From Azohydromonas caseinilytica (GTDB lineage: Bacteria; Pseudomonadota; Gammaproteobacteria; Burkholderiales; Burkholderiaceae_C): 64,000 nucleotides of DNA. Under the pieces are notes generated by a model. It did not search any database, was not told where the DNA came from, and saw only the letters and a list, made by a program, of their open reading frames with translations. Of this stretch, positions 24,110 to 36,644 are shown piece after piece. Numbering within the stretch: position 1 is the first letter of the stretch; each line of letters opens with the position of its first letter. The DNA is taken from positions 186,001 to 250,000 of the forward strand of contig NZ_JABBFW010000004.1 in NCBI RefSeq assembly GCF_012927045.1. Direction: 5' to 3'. The position numbers and the translations under genes were made by a program.

Positions 24110-25429
24110 ATGGACTTTGCGTTACTGGTATTCCTGATCCTGCTCAACGGGTTGTTCGCCATGTCGGAGATGGCGCTCACCGCCAGCCGCAAGACGCGGT
24201 TGTCGGTGATGGTGGAGGCGGGAGAGCCGGGCGCCCAGGCCGCGCTGGACCTGCACGACAACCCCACCAAGTTCCTGTCGGTGGTGCAGATCGGCATCAC
24301 GTCCATCGGCGTGCTCAACGGCATCGTGGGCGAGAACGCCTTCTCGCAGCCGCTGTCGCAGTGGCTGATCCAGACGCTGCATGTCCCCGAGGATGCCGCC
24401 AGGGTCAGCGCCACGGCGCTGGTGGTGGTGCTCATCACCATCCTGACCATCATCTTCGGCGAGCTGGTGCCCAAGCGCGTGGGCCAGATGTTCCCGGAGC
24501 AGGTGGCGCGGCTGGTGGCCTTGCCCATGGAGGGCTTGAGCACCGTGGCGCGGCCCATCGTGTGGCTGCTGTCGGTGTGCACCAACGCCGTGCTGCGCCT
24601 GCTGGGCATCCGCAACGCCGTGAGCCGCAGCGTGACGGAAGAGGAGATCGCCGCGCAGCTCGAGGAAGGGCTGGAGACGGGCGTGATCGAGGCCCAGGAG
24701 CACCAGATGGTGCGCAACGTCTTCCGCCTCGACGAGCGCCAGATCGGCTCGATGATGATCCCGCGCGCCGACATCCAGTGGCTGGACGCCGCCGCCACCG
24801 CCACCGAGGTGCAGCAGGTGCTGGCCGAGGGCGGCCACTCGCGCTACCCGGTGTGCCGCGGCGACCTCAACGACGTGGTGGGCGTGGTGGCGGCGCAGGC
24901 GCTGCTGCGCCAGGTGCTCAACGGCGAGGCGCTCAACATCGCCGACCACCTCACGCCGCCGGTGTTCGTGCCCGAGACGCTCTCGGGCATGGAGCTGCTG
25001 GAGCACTTCCGCGCCTCGGGCGCGGAGATGGTGTTCGTGGTGGACGAGTACGGCGAGGTGCAGGGCGTGATCACGATCCGCGACCTGCTCGAAGCCATCA
25101 CCGGCGAGTTCAGCGCCGGCAACGGCGCCGACGAGCAACCCTGGGCCGTGCCGCGCGAGGACGGCAGCTGGCTGCTCGACGGGCTGATCCCCGTGCCCGA
25201 GCTCAAGGACCGCCTGGAGCTCAAGGAGCTGCCCGAGGAGGAGCGCGGCCGCTACAACACCCTGGCCGGCATGGTGCTGCTGCTGCTGGGCCGGCTGCCG
25301 CAGACCGCCGACACGGTGGAGTGGGCCGACTGGCGCTTCGAGGTGGTGGACCTCGACGGCAAGCGCATCGACAAGGTGCTGGCCACCCCGCTGCCGCCTG
25401 CCGCCGAGCCGGACAGCGTCCGGACCTGA
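24110..25429 (+). CDS. CNNM/CorC-type (hemolysin-family) membrane protein
   Basis: A 439-residue protein with a DUF21 membrane domain (about 1-190; four hydrophobic stretches, NGLFAMSEMAL, ITSIGVLNGIVGENAF, FGELVPKR), a CBS pair (about 205-330; MIPRADIQWLD, VVDEYGEVQGVIT) and a C-terminal CorC_HlyC domain (about 345-430). Members are linked to magnesium or cobalt efflux; the older name hemolysin is not a proven activity. It is divergent from apaH with a 75-bp gap. Start at MDFALLVFLILLNG; no strong Shine-Dalgarno sequence is seen. Confidence 0.92.
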   Translation: MDFALLVFLILLNGLFAMSEMALTASRKTRLSVMVEAGEPGAQAALDLHDNPTKFLSVVQIGITSIGVLNGIVGENAFSQPLSQWLIQTLHVPEDAARVSATALVVVLITILTIIFGELVPKRVGQMFPEQVARLVALPMEGLSTVARPIVWLLSVCTNAVLRLLGIRNAVSRSVTEEEIAAQLEEGLETGVIEAQEHQMVRNVFRLDERQIGSMMIPRADIQWLDAAATATEVQQVLAEGGHSRYPVCRGDLNDVVGVVAAQALLRQVLNGEALNIADHLTPPVFVPETLSGMELLEHFRASGAEMVFVVDEYGEVQGVITIRDLLEAITGEFSAGNGADEQPWAVPREDGSWLLDGLIPVPELKDRLELKELPEEERGRYNTLAGMVLLLLGRLPQTADTVEWADWRFEVVDLDGKRIDKVLATPLPPAAEPDSVRT

Positions 25430-25501
25430 TTTCCCTGTTTGAAACCATCGTCGCGGCGGCCGCCTCGCCAGGCGGCGCCGCGTTCAACTCCAAGGACGCC
25501 C

Positions 25502-26248
25502 ATGATCCATTCCGCCCTGCATCGCCAGCCCGTGGCGCTGGACCGCAACCACCACCGCACGCTGCGGCTGCGCCTGCCCGTGGACCTCGCCGCGGCGGCC
25601 GGCACGCTCAACGCCTGCTTCCTGCACGGCGCGGAGTTCGCGCAGGCCTGCCTGGAGTACCCGATCGTGTTCGTGCGCGCCGGCGCCGATGCCGAGGGCC
25701 GCTCGGCCGTCGCGCCCATGGCGGTGCTGGGCCTCACGCGCGACGAGAACCTGTACCTGCGGCCTGACGGCGGCTGGGCCGCGCAGTACCTGCCCGCAGC
25801 GCTGCGGGTCTATCCCTTCGCGCTGGCGCAGGTCGATGCCGAGCAGGCGGCGCTGTGCATCGACCGCGCCTACGCCGGGCTGTCCGAGACCGAGGGCGAG
25901 CCGCTGTTCGAGGCCGACGGCAGCCCCTCGGAGCTGGTGCAGCGCATGCAGCAGCAGCTGCCCGAGCTGGAAGCGGAAGTGCAGCGCACGCGCCGCGGCT
26001 GCGAGCGGCTGATGGAGCTGGACCTGCTGCGCGAGATGCGGCTGGACATCAGCCAGGACAACGGCCCCACGCTGCGCGTGGACGGCTTCCTGGCCGTGGA
26101 CGAGGAGAAGCTGCTGGCGCTGCCCGACGCCACGCTGGCCGAGCTGCAGCGCAGCGGGCTGCTGCGGCTGATCCACGCGCACCAGCTCTCGATGGCGCAC
26201 CTGCGCCGCCTGGCCGAGCGCCGCGCCGCGCGGGCGGCGGCGCATTGA
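25502..26248 (+). CDS. SapC family protein
   Basis: A 248-residue cytoplasmic protein of the SapC family, which was named after a Campylobacter S-layer locus but whose biochemical role is unknown. Typical segments are PVALDRNHHRTLRLRL at the N-terminus, EYPIVFVRAG, LGLTRDENLYL and YPFALAQVD. An AAGGA sequence precedes the ATG. The C-terminal half is rich in Glu, Arg and Leu and probably helical. It follows the CNNM gene by 72 bases on the same strand and could be co-transcribed. Confidence 0.82.
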   Translation: MIHSALHRQPVALDRNHHRTLRLRLPVDLAAAAGTLNACFLHGAEFAQACLEYPIVFVRAGADAEGRSAVAPMAVLGLTRDENLYLRPDGGWAAQYLPAALRVYPFALAQVDAEQAALCIDRAYAGLSETEGEPLFEADGSPSELVQRMQQQLPELEAEVQRTRRGCERLMELDLLREMRLDISQDNGPTLRVDGFLAVDEEKLLALPDATLAELQRSGLLRLIHAHQLSMAHLRRLAERRAARAAAH

Positions 26249-26366
26249 GACGGCGCCCAGTTACCGCGATTCAGGGTTTTCCCCTCGCCACCGCGCAGTG
26301 GGGGAGAAGGACAGGGGGCGCTGCCGCAGGCGGCGTTGTCCTTGGTGCCTGCAGCCCTCACCCCAG

Positions 26367-26393
26367 CCCCTCTCCCGCGTCGCGGGAGAGGGG
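26367..26393. repeat. Perfect GC-rich palindrome (REP-like or bidirectional terminator)
   Basis: CCCCTCTCCCGCG-T-CGCGGGAGAGGGG is a 13-bp perfect inverted repeat with a one-base centre. It lies between two convergent genes (SapC family and MarR), where a two-way terminator would be expected. The surrounding CCTCACCCCAGCCCCTCTCCC wording resembles a repeated intergenic element common in GC-rich proteobacteria; only one full copy is seen in this window. Confidence 0.55.
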
Positions 26394-26462
26394 AGGCTGA
26401 CGGGCTTGGCGCTTCGCGGCTGACCGTGGCCTGCCGCAGAGGCCGCCTGCCTCAGCAGTCGC

Positions 26463-26933
26463 TCAGGCCTGCTCGCGGTGGTGGGCCAGCAGCCGCTCCA
26501 GCAGCTTCTCGAACTGCTTGCGCTCGTTGGGCGAGAACACGCCGAAGACCTGCTCGTTGTGGCGCTCGATGAGCGCCATCACGCGGCGCCAGGCGGCGCG
26601 GCCCGAGGCCGTGAGCGTGAGCACCACGCCGCGCGCGTCGGCGGCGTTGGCCTGCTTGCGCACCAGGCCCTGCTCGGCCAGCGACTGCGCGGCGCGGCTG
26701 GCCTGCGCCTTGTTGAGCCGCGCCTTGGCGGCAAGCTCCACCACCGACAGCGGCTCGAAGGCGCCGATGGCCGCCAGGCAGCGCGCGTCGCCCGGCGCGA
26801 CGCCGCTGGCGCGCAGGCCGCTGCCGCTGCCGAAGGCGTCGCTGAGCTTGTAGAGCTCGTGCAACCGGTGACTGAGCAACGCATCCAGCGCCGGCGGGGG
26901 AGTACGGGCAGCAGGCTTGGAACGGGTTGACAT
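26463..26933 (-). CDS. MarR-family transcriptional regulator
   Basis: A 156-residue MarR-type winged-helix regulator. The DNA-binding core (about 55-125) shows LSVVELAAKARLNKAQASRA as the helix-turn-helix and DARGVVLTLTASGRA as the wing; helices at both ends form the dimer interface. It is divergent from the L-2-hydroxyglutarate-oxidase-like gene across an unusually long 561-bp gap, so regulation of that gene is possible but not evident. The start at 26933 is preferred; an ATG six codons upstream is also open. Confidence 0.88.
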   Translation of the reverse strand: MSTRSKPAARTPPPALDALLSHRLHELYKLSDAFGSGSGLRASGVAPGDARCLAAIGAFEPLSVVELAAKARLNKAQASRAAQSLAEQGLVRKQANAADARGVVLTLTASGRAAWRRVMALIERHNEQVFGVFSPNERKQFEKLLERLLAHHREQA

Positions 26934-27494
26934 GGGCGGCTCGCAATTCATTACCGAAGGGACGGCCAGTGTAGGCCAGCGCGCGGTGGCGTTGCGCACG
27001 CAACCGCCCATTTCGACGTGGGCAGCAGGGTCCGCCAGTGCCGGTGCCGCCTCCCTGCCGGGCCGCGGCACCGCTTTCGCCCCGCCGCGGCAGCCCCAGG
27101 CCGTGGCGCACACAACCATGGCAAGCGGCGCGCCCGCGGGGCTCCCGCAGGCAGGGCAGTGGCCGTGTCCGGCCTATCGCTCGGTGGCGGCGGCAACCAT
27201 CGGCCGGCCCCCGCCGGGGTGGCACTTGCCGTCTGCGTGCAGTGGCGCGCGCGGGCCGGATGCGCCGCGGCGGCGCGCGCGGGTGCATGCTTGCGCATGC
27301 GACCGGGCGGCGGCGGCGCTGCACGCCGCGGCCGGCGCGGCGCCTGACGTAACTTTTTCCATGCACACCGCCATGCCGATAGCTTCCCTGCACGACGCGG
27401 CCCGCCGCCGCCCGGCGAATACCCTTTCCGCCGGTTTCTCCCCGGGATTTCCCCGGAATGCCCGAGCCGCGGCCGCCGGCCGGGAGGCGCGGCC
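26934..27494. other. Long GC-rich intergenic region
   Basis: A 561-bp stretch between the divergent MarR and oxidoreductase genes. I see no convincing ORF or RNA gene. It has a small hairpin GCATGC-TTGC-GCATGC (27285-27300) and a slightly AT-richer patch (ACGTAACTTTTTCCATG, near 27347) that could mark a promoter for the rightward gene. The start of the rightward gene itself has GGGAGG at 27482. Confidence 0.4.
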
Positions 27495-28610
27495 ATGACC
27501 GAGCGCGTCGATACCGTCGTCGTGGGCGCCGGCGTGGTGGGCCTGGCGGTGGCGCGCGAGCTGGCGCAGCGCGGGCACGAGGTGCTGGTGCTGGAAGGGG
27601 CCACCGCCATCGGCACCGGCACCAGCTCGCGCAACAGCGAGGTGATCCACGCCGGGCTGTACTACCCCACGGGCTCGCTCAAGGCGCGGCTGTGCGTGCA
27701 GGGGCGCGAGCGGCTGTACGCCTACTGCGCCGAGCGCGGCCTGGGCCACCGGCGCTGCGGCAAGCTCATCGCCGCCACCGACGAGGGACAGCTCGACGCG
27801 CTGCGCGCGCTGCAGGCCCAGGCCCTGGCCAACGGCGTGGACGACGTGCAGTGGCTCGACGCCGCCCAGGCGCGCGCGCTGGAGCCGCAGCTGCGCGCGG
27901 TGGCCGCTCTGCTGTCGCCCTCCACCGGCCTCGTGGACAGCCACGCGCTGATGCTGAGCCTGCTGGGCGACGCGCAGTCCGCCGGCGCGCTGCTGGCCCT
28001 GGCCAGCCCGGTGCTGTCGGGGCGGGTCACGAACGAGGGCATCGAGCTGCAGGTCGGCGGCGAGCAGCCCATGGCGCTGCTGGCGCGCCGCGTGGTCAAC
28101 AGCGCCGGCCACGGCGCGCCGGCCCTGGCCGGGCGCATCGGGGGACTGGACGCGCGGCACGTGCCCCGGGCCTGGGCCTGCAAGGGCCACTACTTCAGCC
28201 TGCGCGGGCGCAGCCCCTTCTCGCGGCTGGTCTACCCGCTGCACGACTCGGCCGGCCTGGGCGTGCACTTGACGCTGGACCTCGCCGGCCAAGCCCGCTT
28301 CGGCCCCGACACCGAGTGGCTGCCCGACGCCGACCCGGCCGGCTTCGACTACCGCGTGGACGAGCGCCGCATCCCGGCCTTCGGAGCTGCCATTCGCCGC
28401 TACTGGCCCGGGCTGCCCGAGGGGGCGCTGTCTCCGGCCTACACCGGCATCCGCCCCAAGATCAGCGCGCCGGGCCAGCCCGCGGCCGACTTCCGCATCG
28501 ATGCCGCGGCGCAGCACGGCGTGCCCGGGCTGGTCAACCTCTTCGGCATCGAATCGCCTGGCCTCACGGCCTGCCTGGCCATCGCCAGCCATGTTGCAGC
28601 GCACATATGA
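27495..28610 (+). CDS. L-2-hydroxyglutarate oxidase-like FAD enzyme
   Basis: A 371-residue DAO-superfamily flavoenzyme. [18 protein letters not shown] at residues 8-25 is the FAD-binding fold; [26 protein letters not shown] and a C-terminal YTGIRPKI with [15 protein letters not shown] match the L2HGDH/LhgO group. These enzymes oxidise L-2-hydroxyglutarate to 2-oxoglutarate and feed electrons to the membrane. The ATG follows GGGAGG. It could instead act on another 2-hydroxy acid. Neighbours give no pathway context. Confidence 0.85.
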   Translation: MTERVDTVVVGAGVVGLAVARELAQRGHEVLVLEGATAIGTGTSSRNSEVIHAGLYYPTGSLKARLCVQGRERLYAYCAERGLGHRRCGKLIAATDEGQLDALRALQAQALANGVDDVQWLDAAQARALEPQLRAVAALLSPSTGLVDSHALMLSLLGDAQSAGALLALASPVLSGRVTNEGIELQVGGEQPMALLARRVVNSAGHGAPALAGRIGGLDARHVPRAWACKGHYFSLRGRSPFSRLVYPLHDSAGLGVHLTLDLAGQARFGPDTEWLPDADPAGFDYRVDERRIPAFGAAIRRYWPGLPEGALSPAYTGIRPKISAPGQPAADFRIDAAAQHGVPGLVNLFGIESPGLTACLAIASHVAAHI

Positions 28611-28744
28611 GTGCGCGCGCAACCGCGTAAGTTGTTGCGCTGCAGCATGTTTTTGAAAGTTTCCGGTAAGGGTTGGCCCGGTGCTGGTGCCAGGCGGGCA
28701 CCCCTACTATCGGTGGCCTTGACCACGCCAAAGCGGAGTACGGC

Positions 28745-28975
28745 ATGTTGCAACACCGGTGCACGACCCCTGGCTGTTTCGAGCTCGTGACGTTCGGCGA
28801 CCTGTGCCAGCGTTGCAGCCAGGGTGAGACACCCCAGCGCCGCGGCCCGGTGACCGCGCGCGATCTGTTCTATTCCAAGGTCTACGGCGGGCGTGACGCT
28901 GAAGTCACCCGCTACCGGCTGGATCACCAGTCCCAGGCCCGCCCGCCCAAGGGCTACAGCGCTTCGCGCTTCTAA
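28745..28975 (+). CDS. Small Cys-rich (zinc-ribbon-like) protein
   Basis: A 76-residue protein starting MLQHRCTTPGCFELVTFGDL. Four cysteines arranged as CX4C and CX2C within the first 25 residues suggest a zinc ribbon; the tail is basic and polar with DLFYSKVYGG and ends PPKGYSASRF. It is followed by a clear rho-independent terminator, which supports it as a real transcription unit. I do not recognise a named family; its role is unknown. Its start has no strong Shine-Dalgarno sequence. Confidence 0.6.
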   Translation: MLQHRCTTPGCFELVTFGDLCQRCSQGETPQRRGPVTARDLFYSKVYGGRDAEVTRYRLDHQSQARPPKGYSASRF

Positions 28976-29030
28976 TCGTCCGGGCCCCCGGCGCTGCGCT
29001 CGGCGCGGCCCCGGCTGCCAGCGTTCCCTT

Positions 29031-29063
29031 ACCAGCCCCGCCTCGTGCGGGGTTGGTCTTTTT
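29031..29063 (+). terminator. Rho-independent terminator
   Basis: ACCAGCCCCGC, loop CTCGT, GCGGGGTTGGT: an 11-bp stem with one G-U pair, followed by CTTTTT. It ends the small Cys-rich gene and its T-run overlaps the stop codon of convergent recD. Confidence 0.85.
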
Positions 29064-30865
29064 CAGGCCAGTTCCTCGCGCAGCCGCGCGATCAGCCCCG
29101 AGTGGTGCCGCGTGGGCGAGGCGATGGCCGCCTCGATCACGGCGGCGCTGCCCACCAGCGTGACGCGCCCGCGCGAGCGCGTCAGGCCCGTGTAGAGCAG
29201 CTCGCGGCTCAGCGCCCGGCCCGTGTGCTCGGGCAGCACCAGCGCCACTTCGTCGAACTCCGAGCCCTGTGCCCGGTGCACCGTCAGCGCGAAGGCATCC
29301 TGGTGCGGCGGCAGCCGCGCCGGCGCGACGGCACGCAAGCCGGCGCCGTCCGGGAACATCACCCGCAGCGCGCCGTCCGCGTCGGGCAGCGCGATGCCCA
29401 CGTCGCCGTTGAACAGCCGCAGCATCTCGTCGTTGCGCGTCACCAGCACGGCGCGGCCCGGATACCAGGCGCCGCCGCGCGCCTGCGGCGCCGCGCCCAG
29501 CGCCCGTTGCACCTGCCCGGCCACCAGCGGGTTCAGCGCCGCCACGCCGCGCGGGCCCTCGCGCAGCACGGCCAGGATGCGGAAGCGGTTGAAGGCCGCC
29601 GTCACCGCCGCCACGTCGCCCGGGTCGCGGCGCAGCGCCTCGATGTACGGGCCAAAGCCCGCCAGCAGCCGCTGCCGCGTGCCTTCAGTGGGCGTGGCCT
29701 GCGCGTCGGGCAGCCAGCACAGCGCGCCCTCGGCATGTGTGCCCGCCCGGCGCAACAGCGCCAGCGCCTCTTCGACCCGGCCGGCGTTGATGTCCTGCGC
29801 CAGGCGGCCGATGGCCGAGCCGGCGCCGAAGCGGAAGTTGTGCTGCAGCCACACCACGCGGTCGGTCAGCCCGGTGCGCAGCAGCGCTTCGGGCGGCGCG
29901 ATGGCGGCCGGGTCCAGGTCGCACAGCGCCGCCAGCTCGCGGATGCAGCCCTCGCTCAGACCCGGGTCGGCGCTGATCTCGGCGAACACCGCGCCGGCCT
30001 CCACGGCGGCGAGCTGGTCCTTGTCGCCCAACAGCACGATGCGCGCGCCGGGCGGTACCGCCTCCAGCAGCCGCGTGGCCAGCGCCAGGTCCAGCATCGA
30101 GGCCTCGTCCACCACCAGCGCGTCGATGGGCAGCCGGTGGCCGGCGTGGTGCGTGAAGCGGCCGGGGCCTTGCGCGCCCAGCAGCCGGTGCACGGTCGAG
30201 GCCTGCGCGGGCAGCCGCGCGCGCAGCTCGGGCGGCAGGTCGATGCCGCGCTCGCGCAGCGCCTCGCTCAACCGCGCCGCGGCCTTGCCGGTGGGCGCGG
30301 CCAGCGCGATGCGGGCTTGCGGCGCCTGCGCCAGTAGCACCGCCAGCAGCTTCGCCACCGCCGTGGTCTTGCCCGTGCCGGGGCCGCCGCTGACCACCAG
30401 CAGCGGGCTGCGCAGCGCCAGCGCCGCGGCGAGCTGCTGCCAGTCGGCACCGCCGCCCGGCGGCGCGGCGTCGCTCGCGAACAGCTCGCGCAGCAGCGCG
30501 CGGGCCCGGGGCGTCACCGGCTGGTCCGGGATGCGGGCGCGGGCCAGCCGGCGCGCCAGGCGGCGCTCGAAGTCGAAGTGGCGGTGCAGGTAGAGGCGCT
30601 CGCCGTCGAGGATCAGCGGCAGCGAGCCCGGCGCCTGCGGCGTGCCGGCGATGCGCGAGGCACGCAGCCCCGCGCGCAGCGCCTCGGCCTCGTCCAGCTC
30701 GTCCAGGCGCAGGCAGACATGGCCCTCGCTGGTGGCCAGGCTCAGCGCCCGCGCGGCACGGGCCGCCAGGGCTGCGTCTTCGGGCTCCGCGCCGGCTTCC
30801 AGGGCCCACTGCTGCACCTGGTGGGCGAAGCCGTCGGCCAGGTCCAGGGCGGGAAGGTCGGCCAT
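29063..30865 (-). CDS. recD: Exodeoxyribonuclease V alpha subunit RecD
   Basis: A 600-residue SF1 helicase, the 5-prime to 3-prime motor of RecBCD. Walker A is GGPGTGKT (160-167); LVVDEASMLD is Walker B, HNFRF and the C-terminal VHRAQGSEFDEV and LYTGLTRSR are helicase motifs IV-VI. With RecBC it processes double-strand breaks and loads RecA at Chi. Unusually it does not adjoin recB: a DegP-like protease gene and a small membrane protein gene lie between, all on the same strand. Start at 30865. Confidence 0.94.
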   Translation of the reverse strand: MADLPALDLADGFAHQVQQWALEAGAEPEDAALAARAARALSLATSEGHVCLRLDELDEAEALRAGLRASRIAGTPQAPGSLPLILDGERLYLHRHFDFERRLARRLARARIPDQPVTPRARALLRELFASDAAPPGGGADWQQLAAALALRSPLLVVSGGPGTGKTTAVAKLLAVLLAQAPQARIALAAPTGKAAARLSEALRERGIDLPPELRARLPAQASTVHRLLGAQGPGRFTHHAGHRLPIDALVVDEASMLDLALATRLLEAVPPGARIVLLGDKDQLAAVEAGAVFAEISADPGLSEGCIRELAALCDLDPAAIAPPEALLRTGLTDRVVWLQHNFRFGAGSAIGRLAQDINAGRVEEALALLRRAGTHAEGALCWLPDAQATPTEGTRQRLLAGFGPYIEALRRDPGDVAAVTAAFNRFRILAVLREGPRGVAALNPLVAGQVQRALGAAPQARGGAWYPGRAVLVTRNDEMLRLFNGDVGIALPDADGALRVMFPDGAGLRAVAPARLPPHQDAFALTVHRAQGSEFDEVALVLPEHTGRALSRELLYTGLTRSRGRVTLVGSAAVIEAAIASPTRHHSGLIARLREELA

Positions 30866-30902
30866 GCCGTTGGCAACCCGGGTGGCGCCGCGGGCGTGCC
30901 GC

Positions 30903-32399
30903 TCACCCCTTGCCCGCCGGCACCGCCACGAACAGGCTGCCTTCGCCGCGGCGCACCAGCAGCGCGACGCTGCCGCCGGTGGGGGCCTGCGTCACGCGCT
31001 TCTGGAACTCCTCCAGGCTGGCGAAGCGCTGGCCGTTGACGGCCACGATCACGTCGCCCGGCCGCAGCCCGCTGCGCGCGGCGCCCTCCTGCAGCCCCTC
31101 GACCACCAGCCCGTACTCCACGCCCAGCGCGCGCCGCGCCGAGGGCGGCAGCTCGCTCACGGCGATGCCCAGCTGCACCGAGGTGGGCTTCGGGGCGGCG
31201 CTGCGGGCGGCCGGATTCGCCTCGGCCACCTGCGGATTGGGCGCCTCCGCCACCGTGGCCTTGAGCGTGGTGCCGGCGCCGTTGCGCCAGACCTCGATGG
31301 GCACCTCGGTGCCCGGCTTGGTGCCCGCCACCAGGCGCGGCAGCGCGTTGGCGTCGGCCACCGCCTGGCCGTTGAAGCCCAGGATCACGTCGCCCGGCGT
31401 CAGCCCGGCACGCGCGGCCGGGCTGTTGGGCTCCACGGCCGTGACCAGCGCGCCGCGCGTGCCGTCGAGCTTGAAGGACTGCGCCAGCGGCTCGCTCACC
31501 TCCTGGATGCCGATGCCCAGCCGCCCGCGCGTGACGCGGCCGTTGGCGCGCAGCTGCTGGGCTACTTCCATGGCCATGTCGATGGGGATCGCGAAAGAGA
31601 TGCCCATGTAGCCGCCGGACTGGCTGTAGATCATCGAGTTGATGCCCACCACCTCGCCGCGCATGTTCAGCAGCGGCCCGCCGGAGTTGCCGGGGTTGAC
31701 GGCCACGTCGGTCTGGATGAAGGGCACGTAGGTCTCGTCAGGCAGCGAGCGCTGCGTGGCGCTGACGATGCCGGCGGTGATGGTGTTGGCGAAGCCGAAG
31801 GGCGAGCCGATGGCCGCCACCCACTCGCCCGGCTGCAATTGCGCCGAGTGGCCGATGGGCGCCACCGGCAAGCCCTGGGCATCGACCTTGAGCAGCGCCA
31901 CGTCGGTCTGGCGGTCGCTGCCGACCACGCGCGCCTTGTACTCGCGCTTGCTGTCGGCCAGCCGCACGGTGACCTCGTCGGCGTCGGCCACCACGTGGGC
32001 GTTGGTCAGGATGTGGCCCTCGGCGTCGATGACGAAGCCCGAGCCCACGCCCTGGCTGCGCTCCTCGGGCGGCGGCCCGCCCTGCGGCCCGAAGCGGCGG
32101 AAGAAATCGGACAGCGGATGCCCCGGCGGCAGCCCCAGCCCGGGCTGCCCGCGCACCGTCTGCACCGTGGTGACGTTGACCACCGACGGCCCCACCTTGC
32201 GCACCAGCGCCGTGAAGTCGTTGGCCCCGGCCGGCAGCGGGCCGATGCTGCCGGTCTGCGCCGCGCTGGCCGGCGCGGAAGCGGGAGTGGAGGCGGCCGG
32301 GGCGGCGGGCGCCGTGGGAGCCTCCGTGTTGGTGCGCTGGCCGCAGCCGGCCAGCAGGGCGGCCAGCAGCAGGGCGGTGGAAGGAATGCGCGGCGTCAT
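30903..32399 (-). CDS. DegP/MucD-like periplasmic serine protease (lipoprotein)
   Basis: A 498-residue trypsin-like HtrA protease with two PDZ domains. The signal ends in a lipobox, LAGC (Cys19), so it should be membrane-anchored in the periplasm. The catalytic triad is His135 (TNAHVV), Asp166 (QTDVALL) and Ser239 (GNSGGP). PDZ1 covers about 305-395 and PDZ2 about 420-495. It degrades or refolds damaged envelope proteins. A low-complexity Ala/Pro/Thr linker (about 25-50) follows the lipid anchor. It sits between recB and recD; no rpoE-rse genes adjoin, so envelope-stress control is not evident. Confidence 0.92.
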   Translation of the reverse strand: MTPRIPSTALLLAALLAGCGQRTNTEAPTAPAAPAASTPASAPASAAQTGSIGPLPAGANDFTALVRKVGPSVVNVTTVQTVRGQPGLGLPPGHPLSDFFRRFGPQGGPPPEERSQGVGSGFVIDAEGHILTNAHVVADADEVTVRLADSKREYKARVVGSDRQTDVALLKVDAQGLPVAPIGHSAQLQPGEWVAAIGSPFGFANTITAGIVSATQRSLPDETYVPFIQTDVAVNPGNSGGPLLNMRGEVVGINSMIYSQSGGYMGISFAIPIDMAMEVAQQLRANGRVTRGRLGIGIQEVSEPLAQSFKLDGTRGALVTAVEPNSPAARAGLTPGDVILGFNGQAVADANALPRLVAGTKPGTEVPIEVWRNGAGTTLKATVAEAPNPQVAEANPAARSAAPKPTSVQLGIAVSELPPSARRALGVEYGLVVEGLQEGAARSGLRPGDVIVAVNGQRFASLEEFQKRVTQAPTGGSVALLVRRGEGSLFVAVPAGKG

Positions 32400-32589
32400 G
32401 GCGGCCTCGTTCAGTCGGAGATGCGCCGCTTTGGCAAGGGGCATGCCGAATGAGGTGCCCCGCCGCAACCTCGCGTGCGCCGCCGGGCGCACGGGCCTCC
32501 GGGCCGCGCAGCCACGGCCATGCGGGATCAGCCGTGCCGCGGCAGGGCTCGAGGCAGGTGCGAACCGCGGGCCGAGCCCGGGTCGGCGC

Positions 32590-32817
32590 TCAGCGCCTGT
32601 ACCAGCGCTTGCCGATCCACAGCATGGCAATGAGGCTCACCAGCCCGGCCATGAACGCGGTCTCATCCGGGCCGCCTTGCCGGGCCAGCGCCAGCACGGC
32701 CACCAGGCCCCAGCTCACCGCCACGAAGTACGGGAGCAGCTTCCAGCCCAGCCACAACACACCCAGCACGGCGGCTGGTCCGAGAACGAGGACGACCATC
32801 CAGGCAGCAACTTCCAT
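32590..32817 (-). CDS. Small hydrophobic membrane protein, 75 residues
   Basis: A 75-residue protein beginning MEVAAWMVVLVLGPAAVLGV with two or three hydrophobic helices (about 4-22, 26-44, 52-68) and a basic tail GKRWYRR. No family is recognised. The ATG is preceded by a leader with AAGGGGG and the palindrome at 32828-32842. It lies after recB, ahead of the protease gene. An in-frame start 34 codons upstream is open but passes through the AT-rich leader and is unlikely. Confidence 0.6.
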   Translation of the reverse strand: MEVAAWMVVLVLGPAAVLGVLWLGWKLLPYFVAVSWGLVAVLALARQGGPDETAFMAGLVSLIAMLWIGKRWYRR

Positions 32818-32827
32818 GATGCCTAAC

Positions 32828-32842
32828 CCCCTTATTAAGGGG
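32828..32842. promoter_or_regulatory. Palindrome in AT-rich leader of the small membrane protein
   Basis: CCCCTTA-T-TAAGGGG, a perfect 7-bp inverted repeat, lies ten bases before the ATG at 32817 and includes the likely ribosome-binding site on the minus strand. The flanking 32843-32880 is much richer in A/T than the region and probably holds a promoter. The repeat could be an operator or an RNA hairpin hiding the Shine-Dalgarno sequence. Confidence 0.45.
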
Positions 32843-32990
32843 AAATTTAGCACTTGTTTGTGTGATTGTGTTTCAGGTGCATCACTTGTAAGGCGACGCG
32901 GCCCCGTGCCGGCGCCCATGTCCAGGGAGACGGCAACCCGGCCCAGCCGCCGGGGCGGCGTACCGCACGGCGACGCGCCGGCACTCGCCC

Positions 32991-36640
<3,650 letters not shown>

Positions 36641-36644
<4 letters not shown>

